Assembly (NCBI GenBank): GCA_010015745.1
Contig: ML978164.1
Location: 254,445 to 318,444, forward strand
Source: Setomelanomma holmii
Lineage: Eukaryota > Ascomycota > Dothideomycetes > Pleosporales > Phaeosphaeriaceae
Reading direction: 5' to 3'
Length of the DNA stretch: 64,000 nucleotides
Shown here in pieces: positions 44,526 to 55,980 of the stretch (positions are counted from its first letter, which is position 1; the number at the start of each line of letters is the position of its first letter). Made by a program: the position numbers and the translations under genes. The notes under the pieces were generated by a model. The model did not search any database and was not told the DNA's origin. It worked only from the letters and a program-made list of their open reading frames with translations.

Positions 44526-45425
44526 TCAACAACCGCTGGCCCATTTCTGGATCTGCATGAAGTCCCTTGCCGAGGCGACACGTGAATGCCTTCGCTCATC
44601 ACTGTCCAACAGCGGAAAATACTCGACCATAACTCTTCCGAGAGCTCCAGCAAGCTTCTTTTGCGAAGTCCCCATTGGTTCGTCTTGGATGCAGATTCCC
44701 ACATCGGCTGCGAGGAGGCATTCGATATCTGTCCAACTATCGCCGACATACACGATTGGCATCGAACTTGATCGTCTCATATATTCCAGATGGCGCAGCT
44801 TATCGTCGCTCGCAATGATCGTCGTCTCTCCGTCTGGACTGATCTGACCGCTAGACGGCTTCCCAGTAGCAATGCCATCAAGCTCGTTCGCGAGGATGAC
44901 TGAAGTGTTGATATCTACACCGGCAGTTTTGAGACACGACGAGATGAAGTGTTGGCTCCAGTTCACGCTCAAGATGTGGAGCTTGTCGCCTTTTGAAGCT
45001 GCATCGCAGGCGAACGATTGCAAGAACTCCACGCAGCCTGGTCGCAAAGCTACTTTACCTGCCTCAATAGCTTTCTTCGCACCAAATTCCAATTGTGCCC
45101 CAGTCAAGCCCTCGAAGATCTTGGACTCGGACACGCGGTTTAAGCTTCGTTGCTCAACCACTTTCAAATCCTTCAACAGCTTCTCCTCCGCCTCGATAGT
45201 CGTTGGCAGCATACCACGAGGAGCAAGTTCCTCAAGTGTGGCAGTGTAGTCGTCCAAGTATGCATCCACGACTTGTTTCCACCGGTCATGCGTGGGGAAG
45301 TTGGGCTTGGTGGATGCGGCGATGTTGACGAGAGCGTCGAGAGTGTCTTTTTCGGTGATGGTGCCGTCCCAGTCGAGGACCCAGTGTATGGGACCTTTCG
45401 GTGGGAGTTGGCGAGTTGTTGACAT
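44526..45425 (-). CDS. HAD-superfamily phosphatase (MtnX/DKMTPP-like)
   Basis: 299 residues, no intron. HAD motif I is DWDGT (WVLDWDGTITEKDTLDAL), motif II is the Ser of ILSVNWS, and motif IV is VYVGDSWTDIECL, so the phosphatase site looks complete. A helical cap lies between motifs I and II. The closest families are phosphoserine-phosphatase-like enzymes of the 2,3-diketo-5-methylthio-1-phosphopentane phosphatase type; the true substrate is unknown. The start is taken as the Met at 45425 (MSTTRQLPPKG). The frame is open upstream to 45530, which would add 35 residues of no clear character. It faces the HET pseudogene tail to tail. Confidence 0.87.
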   Translation of the reverse strand: MSTTRQLPPKGPIHWVLDWDGTITEKDTLDALVNIAASTKPNFPTHDRWKQVVDAYLDDYTATLEELAPRGMLPTTIEAEEKLLKDLKVVEQRSLNRVSESKIFEGLTGAQLEFGAKKAIEAGKVALRPGCVEFLQSFACDAASKGDKLHILSVNWSQHFISSCLKTAGVDINTSVILANELDGIATGKPSSGQISPDGETTIIASDDKLRHLEYMRRSSSMPIVYVGDSWTDIECLLAADVGICIQDEPMGTSQKKLAGALGRVMVEYFPLLDSDERRHSRVASARDFMQIQKWASGC

Positions 45426-46052
45426 TTTCAATCGCGGTTTATTGAAAGGACAACTTTTGAAGTGAAGTAACGTTGGATTCAAGATTGACTTCCGTCTCAG
45501 TGCGCACAGACTCGGAGGAGAAAGAGACATGTGCTCTTAGAAAAAAAAAATTCCTGAAGATAATCAAGATACTGCTTGCGAGCTTCGGAAATGAGCCTTA
45601 TGAGAATCTTTCTGTGTGCAGAATTATGTGAATTTGGACATTAATTCATTTCATAATGGCTTCTAGGCTCTTGTCTTAGTGTTTGCTAAACCATGCAGAT
45701 GTCGTCATTCACATTTGTTCCTACAATCGTAACCGTAAAGTCAACGCAGCACAACCGTCGCAGCGTGCCTCTATCGCGTTGCAGCTGGATGTCCAGATTG
45801 AGGCTGCCAAGACTTGAAGTGACCGCGAAGAGTCTGTGAGATGAAGAGATTCAGTGTTGACGTTCACGATGCTGAGTTTCTGTGGCGGATCGGGGCTTCT
45901 AGGTCCGGATTGTCCCGAGCGATTCGCTGATTTCAGACGGCATGTGATTGGCTCGCCACTTGACCTCGGGCCTAAGAACTTCGATGAACGCGACACCTTG
46001 ACAGCCACTCGCCCACCACACATCCCACACTGTCCACTCCAACACACCCACC
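45426..46052. promoter_or_regulatory. Divergent promoter between HAD phosphatase and SDH2
   Basis: About 630 bp, with an A10 run at 45541-45550. The right end contains a CCAAT motif. No gene is supported. Confidence 0.45.
45945..45951 (-). promoter_or_regulatory. CCAAT box upstream of SDH2
   Basis: TGATTGG on the plus strand (CCAATCA on the minus), 102 bp before the SDH2 start. The HAP/CBC complex controls respiratory genes through such sites in fungi; its role here is inferred. Confidence 0.5.
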
Positions 46053-47134
46053 ATGGCCTGCACACGCACCCTTGCACGTCTGGCTACCAGGCGGACAGGT
46101 ACGACACCCCTGAACACCACGACAGCAGCAATTGAGCTTCGCTAACACAGCGTCATAGCCGTACGGCCCGCCCTCTTCACCCGCGGCTTTGCCTCCGTAT
46201 CCGATGTCCACGCACGCGAGCCCATCTCCAAGACGGCCGAGGCAATTGTCCCAGATGCGGCGCGCAAGCCCATTCCCGAGAGCAAGACATCGACCATCAA
46301 GGAGCCTGAGCCAGAGAAGGACTCCAAGACCAAGACGTTCCACATTTACCGATGGAACCCCGACGAGCCAACATCCAAGCCGCGCATGCAATCATACACC
46401 CTCGATCTGAACAAGACCGGGCCTATGATGCTGGATGCATTGATTAGGATCAAGAATGAGGTGGACCCGACATTGACCTTCAGGCGGAGTTGCCGTGAGG
46501 GAATTTGCGGAAGTTGTGCGATGAACATTGACGGCGTCAACACACTGGCATGCTTGTGTATGTCACCCACCAGGACTGTTCAGAAGCGTTGTATCTGACA
46601 ACTCGCAGGCCGCATTCCCACAGACACAGCCAAGGAATCGCGCATCTACCCACTTCCCCACATGTACGTCGTCAAGGACCTCGTGCCCGACATGACGCTC
46701 TTCTACAAGCAATACCGCTCCGTCAAGCCCTACCTACAGCGCGACACCGCCTCGCCTGACGTATGTCCCACCATCCCCACACTCGACCCATAACCACTAA
46801 CATGACCCAGGGCCGCGAATTCCGCCAGTCCAAGGAAGAGCGCAAGAAGCTCGACGGTCTCTACGAATGCATTCTCTGCGCCTGCTGCTCGACTTCGTGC
46901 CCATCATACTGGTGGAACCAGGAAGAGTACCTCGGTCCCGCTGTCCTACTCCAGTCGTACCGCTGGATCGCCGACTCGCGAGACGAGAAGCGCGCTGAGC
47001 GCCAGGACGCACTCAACAACAGCATGAGCTTGTACCGCTGCCACACTATTCTCAACTGCTCGAGGACGTGCCCGAAGGGATTGAATCCTGCGTTGGCGAT
47101 TGCGGAGATTAAGAAGAGCATGGCTTTTACCTGA
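46053..47134 (+). CDS. SDH2: Succinate dehydrogenase iron-sulfur subunit (SDH2/SdhB)
   Basis: Complex II subunit of the mitochondrial inner membrane, passing electrons from SdhA to ubiquinone; 306 residues. Exons are 46053-46098, 46159-46557, 46609-46760 and 46811-47134. The Arg-rich N-terminus is the import signal. [2Fe-2S] ligands are in RRSCREGICGSCAMNIDG and the next Cys at the second splice. The [4Fe-4S] cluster is in CILCACCSTSCP and the [3Fe-4S] cluster in CHTILNCSRTCP. Residues that change in carboxamide-resistant strains of other fungi (Pro and Asn of CPSYWWN, His of RCHTI) are all the ordinary ones. The tail ends KKSMAFT. Confidence 0.97.
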
Positions 47135-48454
47135 ATGTGGAAGGCTATGAGATGAGAGGGGCAAGGAAGTAGGGAGAAAGGAGAGATTTGCATTCGCTGT
47201 GTACATGTGTTTGTATCTTGCGCCTGCTGTGACTTGAGTAGGGCATGTATTTTGGAGACTTGTAAGCGAATACAGCACAACATCTATTTTACCGCATCGG
47301 CCCTTCATCATTGAAACTGTATTGCAATGCCTAATGTGAAGTGAGCTGCTCACGATTTGCTTCATATGCCCCCAGTCCGTTGTGCGGACGGAGTGCTCTC
47401 CAGATCGGATGATGTAAGCATATCTAGCACTACTTCAGCGTCAAGCCAGACTCATCGATACAAGTTGTGGACAACACAACATGGACGCGATACAAGCTGT
47501 TTCCAAAAACCCATGCGATCCCATAAATGAGAGCTTGACGGCCTCGTAGATCCTGAGCGCACTGAGATACTTGCACCAACAGAACACTGGACCACGACAC
47601 TTCAACACAACTTGCAGAGGAATACATGAGTTCGGTGGACACATCCGAGAGATTGAGAGAGTTGGACGCCGTGACTTGAGAACTTGTCGTGTATTTGAGA
47701 GGCGGATATCATAGACACACATGTGCGCGAGCAGAGCCTCATACAGTTGACACTTACATGGAGCGCGCGGCTTCGCACGGCTACCACAGGCATGCAGAGC
47801 CTCATCAAATGGCAGTTGACCTGATGTGATGATAGATCAGCTCAGGCGCATACCAGCGCTGTAGACGCTGGGTCAAGTGTAAATGTGGAGAAGCAAGTCT
47901 GCCCTGCGCGCCCGCATTCACCGGTGCGTGTTTGACCGGTTGGGCGCAACGGGCTTGGCTGCATACGCATCGCATGTATAGGTGCATACAGTAGTGTTGC
48001 TTATTCAGCCGAGAATGTAGATTTGGAGCGCCAGGAATTGTGGGAAGCGCGGGATCTGAGTGAGAGTTTGGAGATGATGCAATGCGATGCGATGCGATTA
48101 TGCCAAACTACGCTACGCTACAGAACACGTTTTACTACCACAACACTTGAGCAACCGCTACAACGCTTCATCACGATACATGGGTAGGTAGACAAGTCGT
48201 AAGAATGGAAAGGGAAGGGTATAACAAGATTGTCCCAAACCAAGCCGCAAAAGAAAAGTAAAAGTGCCGCCTGACTGCCAGCGGCCATCTCGTAAGTCAT
48301 TCAGGCCCGTAGGGGTACGGATGCCGTCCAAACGTATTTTGTGGCGTGTCGTGAAGTCGTGGAATAGATGAAGTTGGAGCTGAACGCCGAGGAAAGGTAA
48401 TGTTGAAGTCTCGCAGTGAGAAGTGTGATTGACGGTGCGAATGCGGGTGGTTGA
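47135..48454. other. Convergent gap after SDH2
   Basis: About 1.3 kb between two gene tails. Apart from a small simple repeat at 48076-48098 nothing is supported; short minus-strand frames at 47430-47808 have no protein character. Confidence 0.45.
48076..48098. repeat. Short (GATGC)n-like simple repeat
   Basis: About four imperfect copies of a five-base unit, followed at 48109-48121 by a short CTACG run. Confidence 0.5.
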
Positions 48455-51233
48455 TTATGCGTTCGGCAACCAGAAGCTCAGCAGAAACTCGCCCACAAGT
48501 CTCGCCGTGTACTTTGTCTGGTTCGCGCATGAAATGCTCACTCGTTGCTGTTGGCGCAAATAATCCGCTGTCAACGCATTAGCATTTCTGTGCCCTCCAA
48601 ATCCCACAGTAGCACGCGTCAAGGACTTGGACTTACTATTCTCCTTAACCAACTGCGCAACCTGCCTCACAAACTCAACACTACTCCGATCTCCAAACCC
48701 GGCTTCCTTCTCCCAATCGTGATCCGCATTCAGTAGCGGATTATGCTTGCGATTATACTTCCACCTGAAAATCTGCTGCACAAAGAGCATGCGGCTATCA
48801 ATTTCCCTGCACAACTCATCCGCCTGGCCCTGTGCATCTCGTTGATCCAAGCCCTCCGTTGCGCTCTTCGTGCTCATGACGAGATGGATTGTTTTCTGCT
48901 GGTCTTCGAGCGCCATGCACATTCCCAGCACGGCGACGAAAGCAGCGAGCCATTTGTCGCAGCCTTTGGAGGACTTGAAGATTTGCTGCAACTTGTTGAG
49001 CACGGTGGTCTGGATTTGCTTTTGGAGTCGCGCGAAGAAGTATTTGAGTTGTCGGTTGGTCATGCGTGGGGACGTGAAGTTGTCGGCATAGGCGGTGGGG
49101 CCGCCGTAGGAATGCATGCGTTGGAGGGTCGTGTGTTTGCCTTCTTCGGCAATGGTGAGGGTGTGCGACATTATAAATGTTGCAACGATGAGGCGGAAGA
49201 CTTCGTGGAGGAGCTTGGACTGCGGACATGTTAGTATTGAAGAGCATAGAATTTGATTGGGAGGGCTGAGAACGTACTTCGTCGTCATTCTTTGGCTTGA
49301 CGCGTGTCATGAGCTTGAACAGCTTCTGCTGGAAGTCGTTGTCGTCTTCCATCCAGCACAATTCGCCAAAGGCGTCGAGATGATGGTCGACTATTTGGGT
49401 AATGTACTTGTCGTACGTCTTCTCTTCATTATGGTTGATATGTACCATGCCAAGCGCTGGGCTTTGCTTCTTCACTGCTATCCTCTTGTTTGTGTGTGGA
49501 TCAGTCACGTACTGGATCTGGACCAGCAGCTCGTTGCCTCGTGGCACAAACTCATATACCTTGACGGGAATGCGTGGCATGCTGCTGCCACCGCAAGTCA
49601 TATAGACTGTGAGCTCAACGTTGCCCCATTGGTGAATGAATTGCGATACGAAATGCTTGAGATGCGAGTCCTCGTGCATCTGCAAGATCGTGGCTGGCAG
49701 GAAGTATTGTAGCAGCTCTGTAAGCTTAATACGGATGCAGCCGAGGCCGCAATCAGCGTTGGGACGTTGGGAGCGTTTCAAGCATCGTTCACAAATGTCG
49801 CCAGGTCCACATTTGTCTCTTTGAAGCACACAGTGCCAGCACGCTGAAATTTTGCGCATGTCGTGTGCGGCCTTCGCAGTCTCGGGCTGTAGATGGGTTC
49901 CAATTTGTCTTCCACCATTTGTCTTGCCTTGATTCTTCGCGGCATTTGAAGAAGCGAATTCTGGTTCCGTTGTGGTCGCAAACGCGTTCTCCCGCGCATT
50001 CTTCGACGAAGCGTAGTTGATTTGCAGAGTTGCGGTTTGTATTGGTTGTGTCTGGTTGAATTGCTGTATTGGGAAAGAGTCTATCATCATGCCAGCATCC
50101 GACTGCTGAAAGAAGGACATGCCGTCAGAGCTAGGACTGCCCATAGAAGGACTGGCGGTTGGCTGAAACGGTGATCGTGGATATTGACCAGTCGATGAAT
50201 TACCAGGCGATGATGGCGATTGTCGGCCGCCAATAATATAGCTGTCTGTGAAGAGGGATGATGAGGTGTCGTAATTGACAAAGCCTCTCTGATCCGGCGG
50301 CGGTGATGGTTTCGTTAATTGCATTTCGACCGGGCTTGGAATCATTGAGATGTTTGCCTGGGGTATCTGGATCTGTGGGCGATGGACCAGATTGTGTGCC
50401 ATGTTGAAGAAGTTTTCCTGAGGCGGTCCCATCTGCTCGCTTGGTGAGACAAGATAGTTTGGATCAGTGTAATTCATCGTCCAGTTTTCTACATCGTGAA
50501 GATAATCTCCATAGTTGACGGGATCAGTAACAGGGTCGAAGATGACGCCGCCAGTCCGAGGGGTCATGGACGATCTTGAGGGTCCTTGGCCGTTCCATGG
50601 TTCTTGTCGAGGAGGTTGGGTGGTGTAATTTGGGATGTACGCGTTGTGCTGAGGTTGCGCGGTATGCATGTTGTGTGCCTGCGGCATTTGGCGATCGTAG
50701 TGCTGCTGCTGATATTGCTGCGCTTGTATGGATGCATTGAGAGCTGCTTGTAGGGCTGTGGGTATTAGCAGAGAAACAATTCAGCTTTCGACTTACGTAC
50801 CGTGGTCGCTTATCGTGCCTTGGGGCGTTAGGAACATGCTCTGGTCGATCGCTGGGATCGCATTATGTGATACTTGAGTCGACATGTCGACTCCGTTTTG
50901 ATGATAGAAGCTGCGTACGTCCGAATCGAGCATTTCAATCTCAAATGACTCGCCATCGGGGGTCCTCACAGAAGTCGGGGAGTCGGAAAGGCTGCCATTG
51001 TCCCAGAACATATGATCAGGTGGCTGGTCTCGAGGTAGTTCTGGAGGTCGTGAAGGGTTGTGACTGAGTGGCGGCGTTGTAGTGAGGGGGATCGGCGAGT
51101 GTCCAGTATGGTTGATCAGGGAGTCCGTAGGCGTCTTCTCCCGTCCGGTGTCATAGTGGCCGAAAGCAAACGTATGCGGGTCAACGAAGAGTGGTTGCTG
51201 GAAGTGCTGGTATTGCTGAGAGAACGTTGACAT
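48455..51233 (-). CDS. Putative regulator with atypical Cys cluster
   Basis: Minus-strand exons are 51233-50801, 50755-49278, 49219-48637 and 48567-48455 (about 868 residues). The N-terminal half is Gln/Pro/Ser/Asn-rich, as in transcription regulators. Near residue 400 is a Cys cluster, ACWHCVLQRDKC, five residues, then CERC, then a longer gap to DCGLGC. This resembles Zn2Cys6 but its last spacing is 10 rather than 6. A conserved helical domain follows (LLQYFLPATILQMHEDSH, YITQIVDHHLDAFGELCW), then SKLLHEVFRLIVATFIMSHT after the second intron. The last intron (48568-48636, 69 nt, GTAAGT...GACAG) is a multiple of three without a stop. The function is inferred from architecture only. Confidence 0.75.
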
Positions 51234-52883
51234 GACGCGCAAACGGCCGCTGGGGGCGGCCGGGTAGAACTAAAGATCCTTTAGACCCTGCGCATCCGAC
51301 GGCTTGTGAAAAGCCTTGGGAAATGATGCGCCAGCGCTCGATCCACCGACTGGCAGCCGTGAGGTCGCGAAGACAAACGGCTCGTATCCGCCCTGGCTCA
51401 ACGCAAGAAGAGCGCAACAACAAACACAACACAACAAAAATCGGACGGGCCAGGAAGAAGGACCTCTGACCAGGCTCGAGGGAGGATGCGCAAGAAGAAT
51501 TCTGCTGTTTCAGAGCGGCTGAGGTCAGAAGTTCAGTTGGCGATTAGTCCTGCAGCGATGAAGCGCATCTTACTGCCCCGCGTGGACCGGTGAACAGACC
51601 CCTGCCACTCGCTCTTAGTTGCATACATCTGCACAGCAGCCGGATCACACCAAACCACAATAGACGTTGGTGCTGCAAATCACCGAATGTTTGACGTCGA
51701 AAGCAGAACGGCACCGACCGTTACAAGCCCTATGAGCGCATGCTGGCGCATTCTTTACCTCCATTTGAGTGAGAAAGCTTCTGGACGATGGGGTACTTGA
51801 GTGCCTTAGGCTTCTCGAGGCGTCGCGAGGTGCACTGCGCCACGGTCGGCTAAGCCAGCTTCATTAAAGAGCGGTGTTTGTGGGACGAGTTGCAAAGTCG
51901 CACTGCTGCGGATGTAGACAGGAAGGGAGCACAAGTCGAATTGGTGCGGCTCTACTGCATTGACCGGTGGTTGGACATCATGCCAGCGCATTCTTCTCTC
52001 GCGAGGGAGGTGGTATGTGTCGAGGTGCTGAGGTGCTCAAGCCAATCGTTTGCTCCTGCAACGCGCGCGCCATCACTTGATTTCCCCTGTCAGTACGGAA
52101 GCTTACATTGTTAAGATGAAGTGGGCGAAATGCGTCTTGTCAAGTGCCAGCGCACAATTGAGGCGCAGTGACGAGTTGAGGCGTAAAGCGCGGGGTGGTC
52201 TAGCTTCAAAACAAGGTAGAGCAGGTGCTTAGCCACAGTGTAGTCTCAGCCAGCGTTATAGGATATGACCAGTTTCAGACAGTGGTGCTTCATGTTGGTG
52301 TGGTAAAGGGTTGGTTCGGGCTTGTGAGGGCGATCGGAAGGCGCCCTTTCAAAAGCTTGTGTTCCGCTGACCGCAACTTCCCTTCTCTGCCTCGCGAGGC
52401 GCCAGCCCCAGTGCCTCCTAGTTCCCATTCGATTGTCGACTTTTGCAGCGATCAGGTACCAGGTAGCGGTAGAATGGCGAAAGAACGATTTCGCAGGTTT
52501 GTGTTGAAGCACGTGGTTTGATAGAGCTAGTCGATCGGGCTTGCCTCACTCGCGAGGTCCATGGACGTCATGACCCAGAGCCACGACTCAGCTTCAACAC
52601 TACACAGTACTTCGTAGATGCAAACCCTGCTCACTGAGGATGACTGTTGTCTGCTGCATGGAGTCGAGTTCAATTCCTAATGATGCGTTTCAGCGCATTT
52701 CCATCCCGATAACACTGTGGCCAATCATAAGCTCCCCATGATTATTCCGAAGCTCCGCAGAGTCATCTCGGAGTAATGCTCGGAATGAAACATGCATCAC
52801 CCGGCACCAGCGATGGAAAAACATACTCGACAACAACAAGATGTCTTTGCTCCTTCACTCGAAGCTCCGAGTAGACAACCAGC
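51234..52883. promoter_or_regulatory. Long divergent region between two regulator genes
   Basis: About 1.65 kb between two divergent regulator starts; such long promoters suit regulated genes. A CCAAT box lies at 52721-52727. No gene is supported inside. Confidence 0.45.
52721..52727 (+). promoter_or_regulatory. CCAAT box upstream of a Zn2Cys6 gene
   Basis: CCAATCA about 157 bp before the ATG at 52884. Confidence 0.4.
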
Positions 52884-55253
52884 ATGTTGCGGAGAAACGG
52901 CAAGCTCAGGTACGTGGTAAGTCCGACGAGGGTTGTTCCAATCTCACAGGTGCAGGTCTTGCGAGCCTTGCCGAATCTCAAAGATCAAGTGTGACCACGC
53001 GACACCGACGTGTCAGAAATGCCAAGCGCGTGGCATGGTAGAGCAAGTATGTTGCTCGCGACATTCGTACGACTTCCCGTGTTGATACGCGTCGCAGTGC
53101 TTCTATCACCCGAACCCGATGACCAAGCCCGCTGGAACGCCACGAAAGAAGCCTGAGCCTCGTCGTCGGAAGGAAGACCTTCGTTCGCCAGATGCACGTT
53201 CGTCTAGAGATCTAGGCAGACTGACCTCCTTGACGTTGAGCCCTCCAACGTTGAGAAACGAGGTTGACACCATGCCAGTCAGCGCCTCTTGGCTCACGCC
53301 ACCAGAGTCTGCATCTCGATCCACTCAAGCTGGCGGTGACACAGCAAGAAGCTTCTACCTGGGCTCTACCAGCTATGCCTCTGTATTTACAGAGGAACAT
53401 CCCTTGCCAGAGTCAATGCATCAGCAGCCATCTGAGAGGATGAGCTTGACGCCTTCAACTGTCACAAACAGAACTATGGGCACACGCCATTGCCAGATCG
53501 GCGTTGGGCACTCAATAGTATCACGGCTGGCTCCATTTTCTTTCTACGAAAAGTCACTAAAGATGCACTTCGAGTCCAATCTTGGTTCTGCGCTTGTTGG
53601 GCCACTCATGTTGTCCATCCTTCCTCAACTTCGCGAGGATCTCCGTCAACTCACAGTCACCGGAAGTGACGTATATAAAATTTACACCGATATGACTAAG
53701 AATACAGCCAAGCCTCTAAAGGTGCCGTCAACCATGGTTCCATCGGAGTTTCATACACTCGTAACAGGAAAGAACTTGCGATGGGAGACTTTAGGTTTGA
53801 TACTGGTGATTGCTGCATCAAACGCTCAATTTACTTCTCCAGCAGACCCTATTTTCATGCTAGAAGACGGCAGCAAGCTCGAAAAGGATGAGTGGCTCGA
53901 GAATACGATCCAGGCAGTCAACGATTGCATCACAATTTGCCAAGTACATGGAGCTGTCAACGACGTAATGGTGTGGCTTGTCTATGCCAACATGCTGGTC
54001 GTTAGCAACTTCTACGGAGACAATTGTGGGTAATGTTCAAGGAATGTAACTTCCGTTCGCTAATCAGAAGTAGATCATGGTACCTGGCGGCGCTTGGGCG
54101 ATTCTATTTCGTGCCTCTACGCCACTGGCATACATTGCGAATCCGAGAACGCTAATCGCGAGCCGATATTTCTGCGTGAAGCACGGCGAAGAATGTATTC
54201 AGCTGTCTACCGATCCGACAAAACGCTGGCCATATTTTTTGGTCGACCACCGATGATGGCTTGGAGGTATAGCGATCGCAGACAACTACTCGACGTCAGC
54301 GACGATATTATTACTTCAGATGACCCAGAGGAACTCGCTAGGGCCATGTCAATGTTAGATGGTGCTGGATGGAGTACAGAAGGCAGTGTGTATCCAGCCT
54401 CAATCGTCAGACTGCGCTGTCAACACGCCGTCTTCAAGGAGCGTCTGTTGGAGCAGTCTTTAGCTGGTGACAAGGACAGCGATGTTGTACAGAATTTGCA
54501 GTGAGCTTTTTGTTTCACTTCGCGACACGGCAAGCTGACAACCGCAGGGTCATCTCGACCGAATGTGCACAGTTCTGGGAGTCGTTACCCACACATATGC
54601 GTTACGATCGCTACACCGAGGAAGGCGCATGGGTCGGCCTAGGGCCAGGAACCACCCTCCGACTCATCTCAGCGTACCTAGAGTATTTGCATATGCACTT
54701 TCAGATCCAAAGAATGTTGCATCGTCTCACACAACAAGCCTTGCCTGCGCTCCTCGAAGTATCACTGAAGCTCTTGTCAACTGCGCTAGTATCGACGAAG
54801 CCGAGTAATGGAGGCGTCTATGAGACTCGACGACATTTCCCAACAGTCATACTCTTCTACTGTTTCCCCGCCGCCGGCGTCCTCGCCCTGGAACTAAGAA
54901 GATGCACGATCGAAGGCATTTCGCTCTCTAATACTGTCTCCCGCGCCGACGTCATCCGGAACTTATCAGTCTTAACCTCGTGTCTCGAATGGATCGTACT
55001 GCCTGGAGACGGAAACCACAAGCTGTGCAGCGAGCTCAACAAGATGCTCGCCATGGTTCTAGACGAGGTTCTCAACTACGAACCACCCGCTCCCAATGAG
55101 CAAAACGGCGAGAACGATATGCTCGCGGGTACTGGGAATGGGTTCTTCGATATGCCGTTGATAGATGGGCTGGAGCCCATACCAACAGAGGCTGAGGACT
55201 TTTTGAACTGGTTGGATAATGCGACATGGAGTAATAACGTGACATTGTTTTAG
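52884..55253 (+). CDS. Zn2Cys6 transcription factor
   Basis: 727 residues in five exons: 52884-52909 (26 nt), 52950-53046, 53098-54025, 54074-54500 and 54548-55253. The first splices build the zinc cluster: MLRRNGKLRCRSCEPC, RISKIKC, TPTCQKC, then QARGMVEQ and the last Cys at the start of exon three. This gives C-x2-C-x6-C-x6-C-x2-C-x8-C. The middle region includes FSFYEKSLKMHFESNLG and TWRRLGDSISCLYATGIHCE. It ends with an acidic tail (AEDFLNWLDNATW). The first intron is only 40 nt. At 54073 I chose a TAG acceptor; the CAG and AAG just before give a stop or a less typical reading. Targets are unknown. Confidence 0.86.
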
Positions 55254-55980
55254 GCAGCCATTGCCTCCAGCATATGGCCCCATATGTATACCCACTTGTT
55301 GCACGAAGCATTGTAGCTTACGTCATCTGGCGCTATGAAAATAGACCGTCGCATTCGCTTTTATGCACCATCTCTCCTCAACTTCCAAAATTCCAATTTT
55401 CCCAAAAGTGTTGCACCCCAAAGCCACGAAAGGATTTGCAGCGATTGAGACGGCTAATATGTTGCTGTATTCAGTGGACGACGCGTGCTCGGTAAGGTTA
55501 TCTGATTTGCAGCTATCGAGATTAGGGCTAACCTTCCTACTGTGTATAACAACACTGAGCTTGCATCAGATCACACTTGTGGCAAGGACCTCTTAGTGAC
55601 AGATTCTTATCGCTATAAGCATACGGTGCTCGTGCACGAATCCACTTTCGATGATTGTGGTTGAAATGAGCTTGCTCGAAGCGCTACTCTTTCAAGAGTC
55701 TAGATGCATCGAGGCCGTGGTGGCTTGCAAGGCTGATTACCTAGCTGCAGCGACAATTGTGTCGTTCGCAAGCATAACCCAATGATGCGCGCCGACCTAC
55801 CAGCAGTTACCCTGCTTGCGGCTCTTCCGATGATTTTGCTTTTTGGAAGGCCGCACAGAAGAAGCTGTTAAAGAGAAGTGAGCATGTCGGACACCAATAT
55901 TATGCTTTCGCACCCCTCCCGACCGTGATCAGGGAACAACCTGCACCTTCGAAGTTGTCAATTGCAGATAGCACGCCAAC
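55254..55980. other. Intergenic region between the Zn2Cys6 and DUF3176 genes
   Basis: About 730 bp; only short unsupported frames. Confidence 0.45.
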
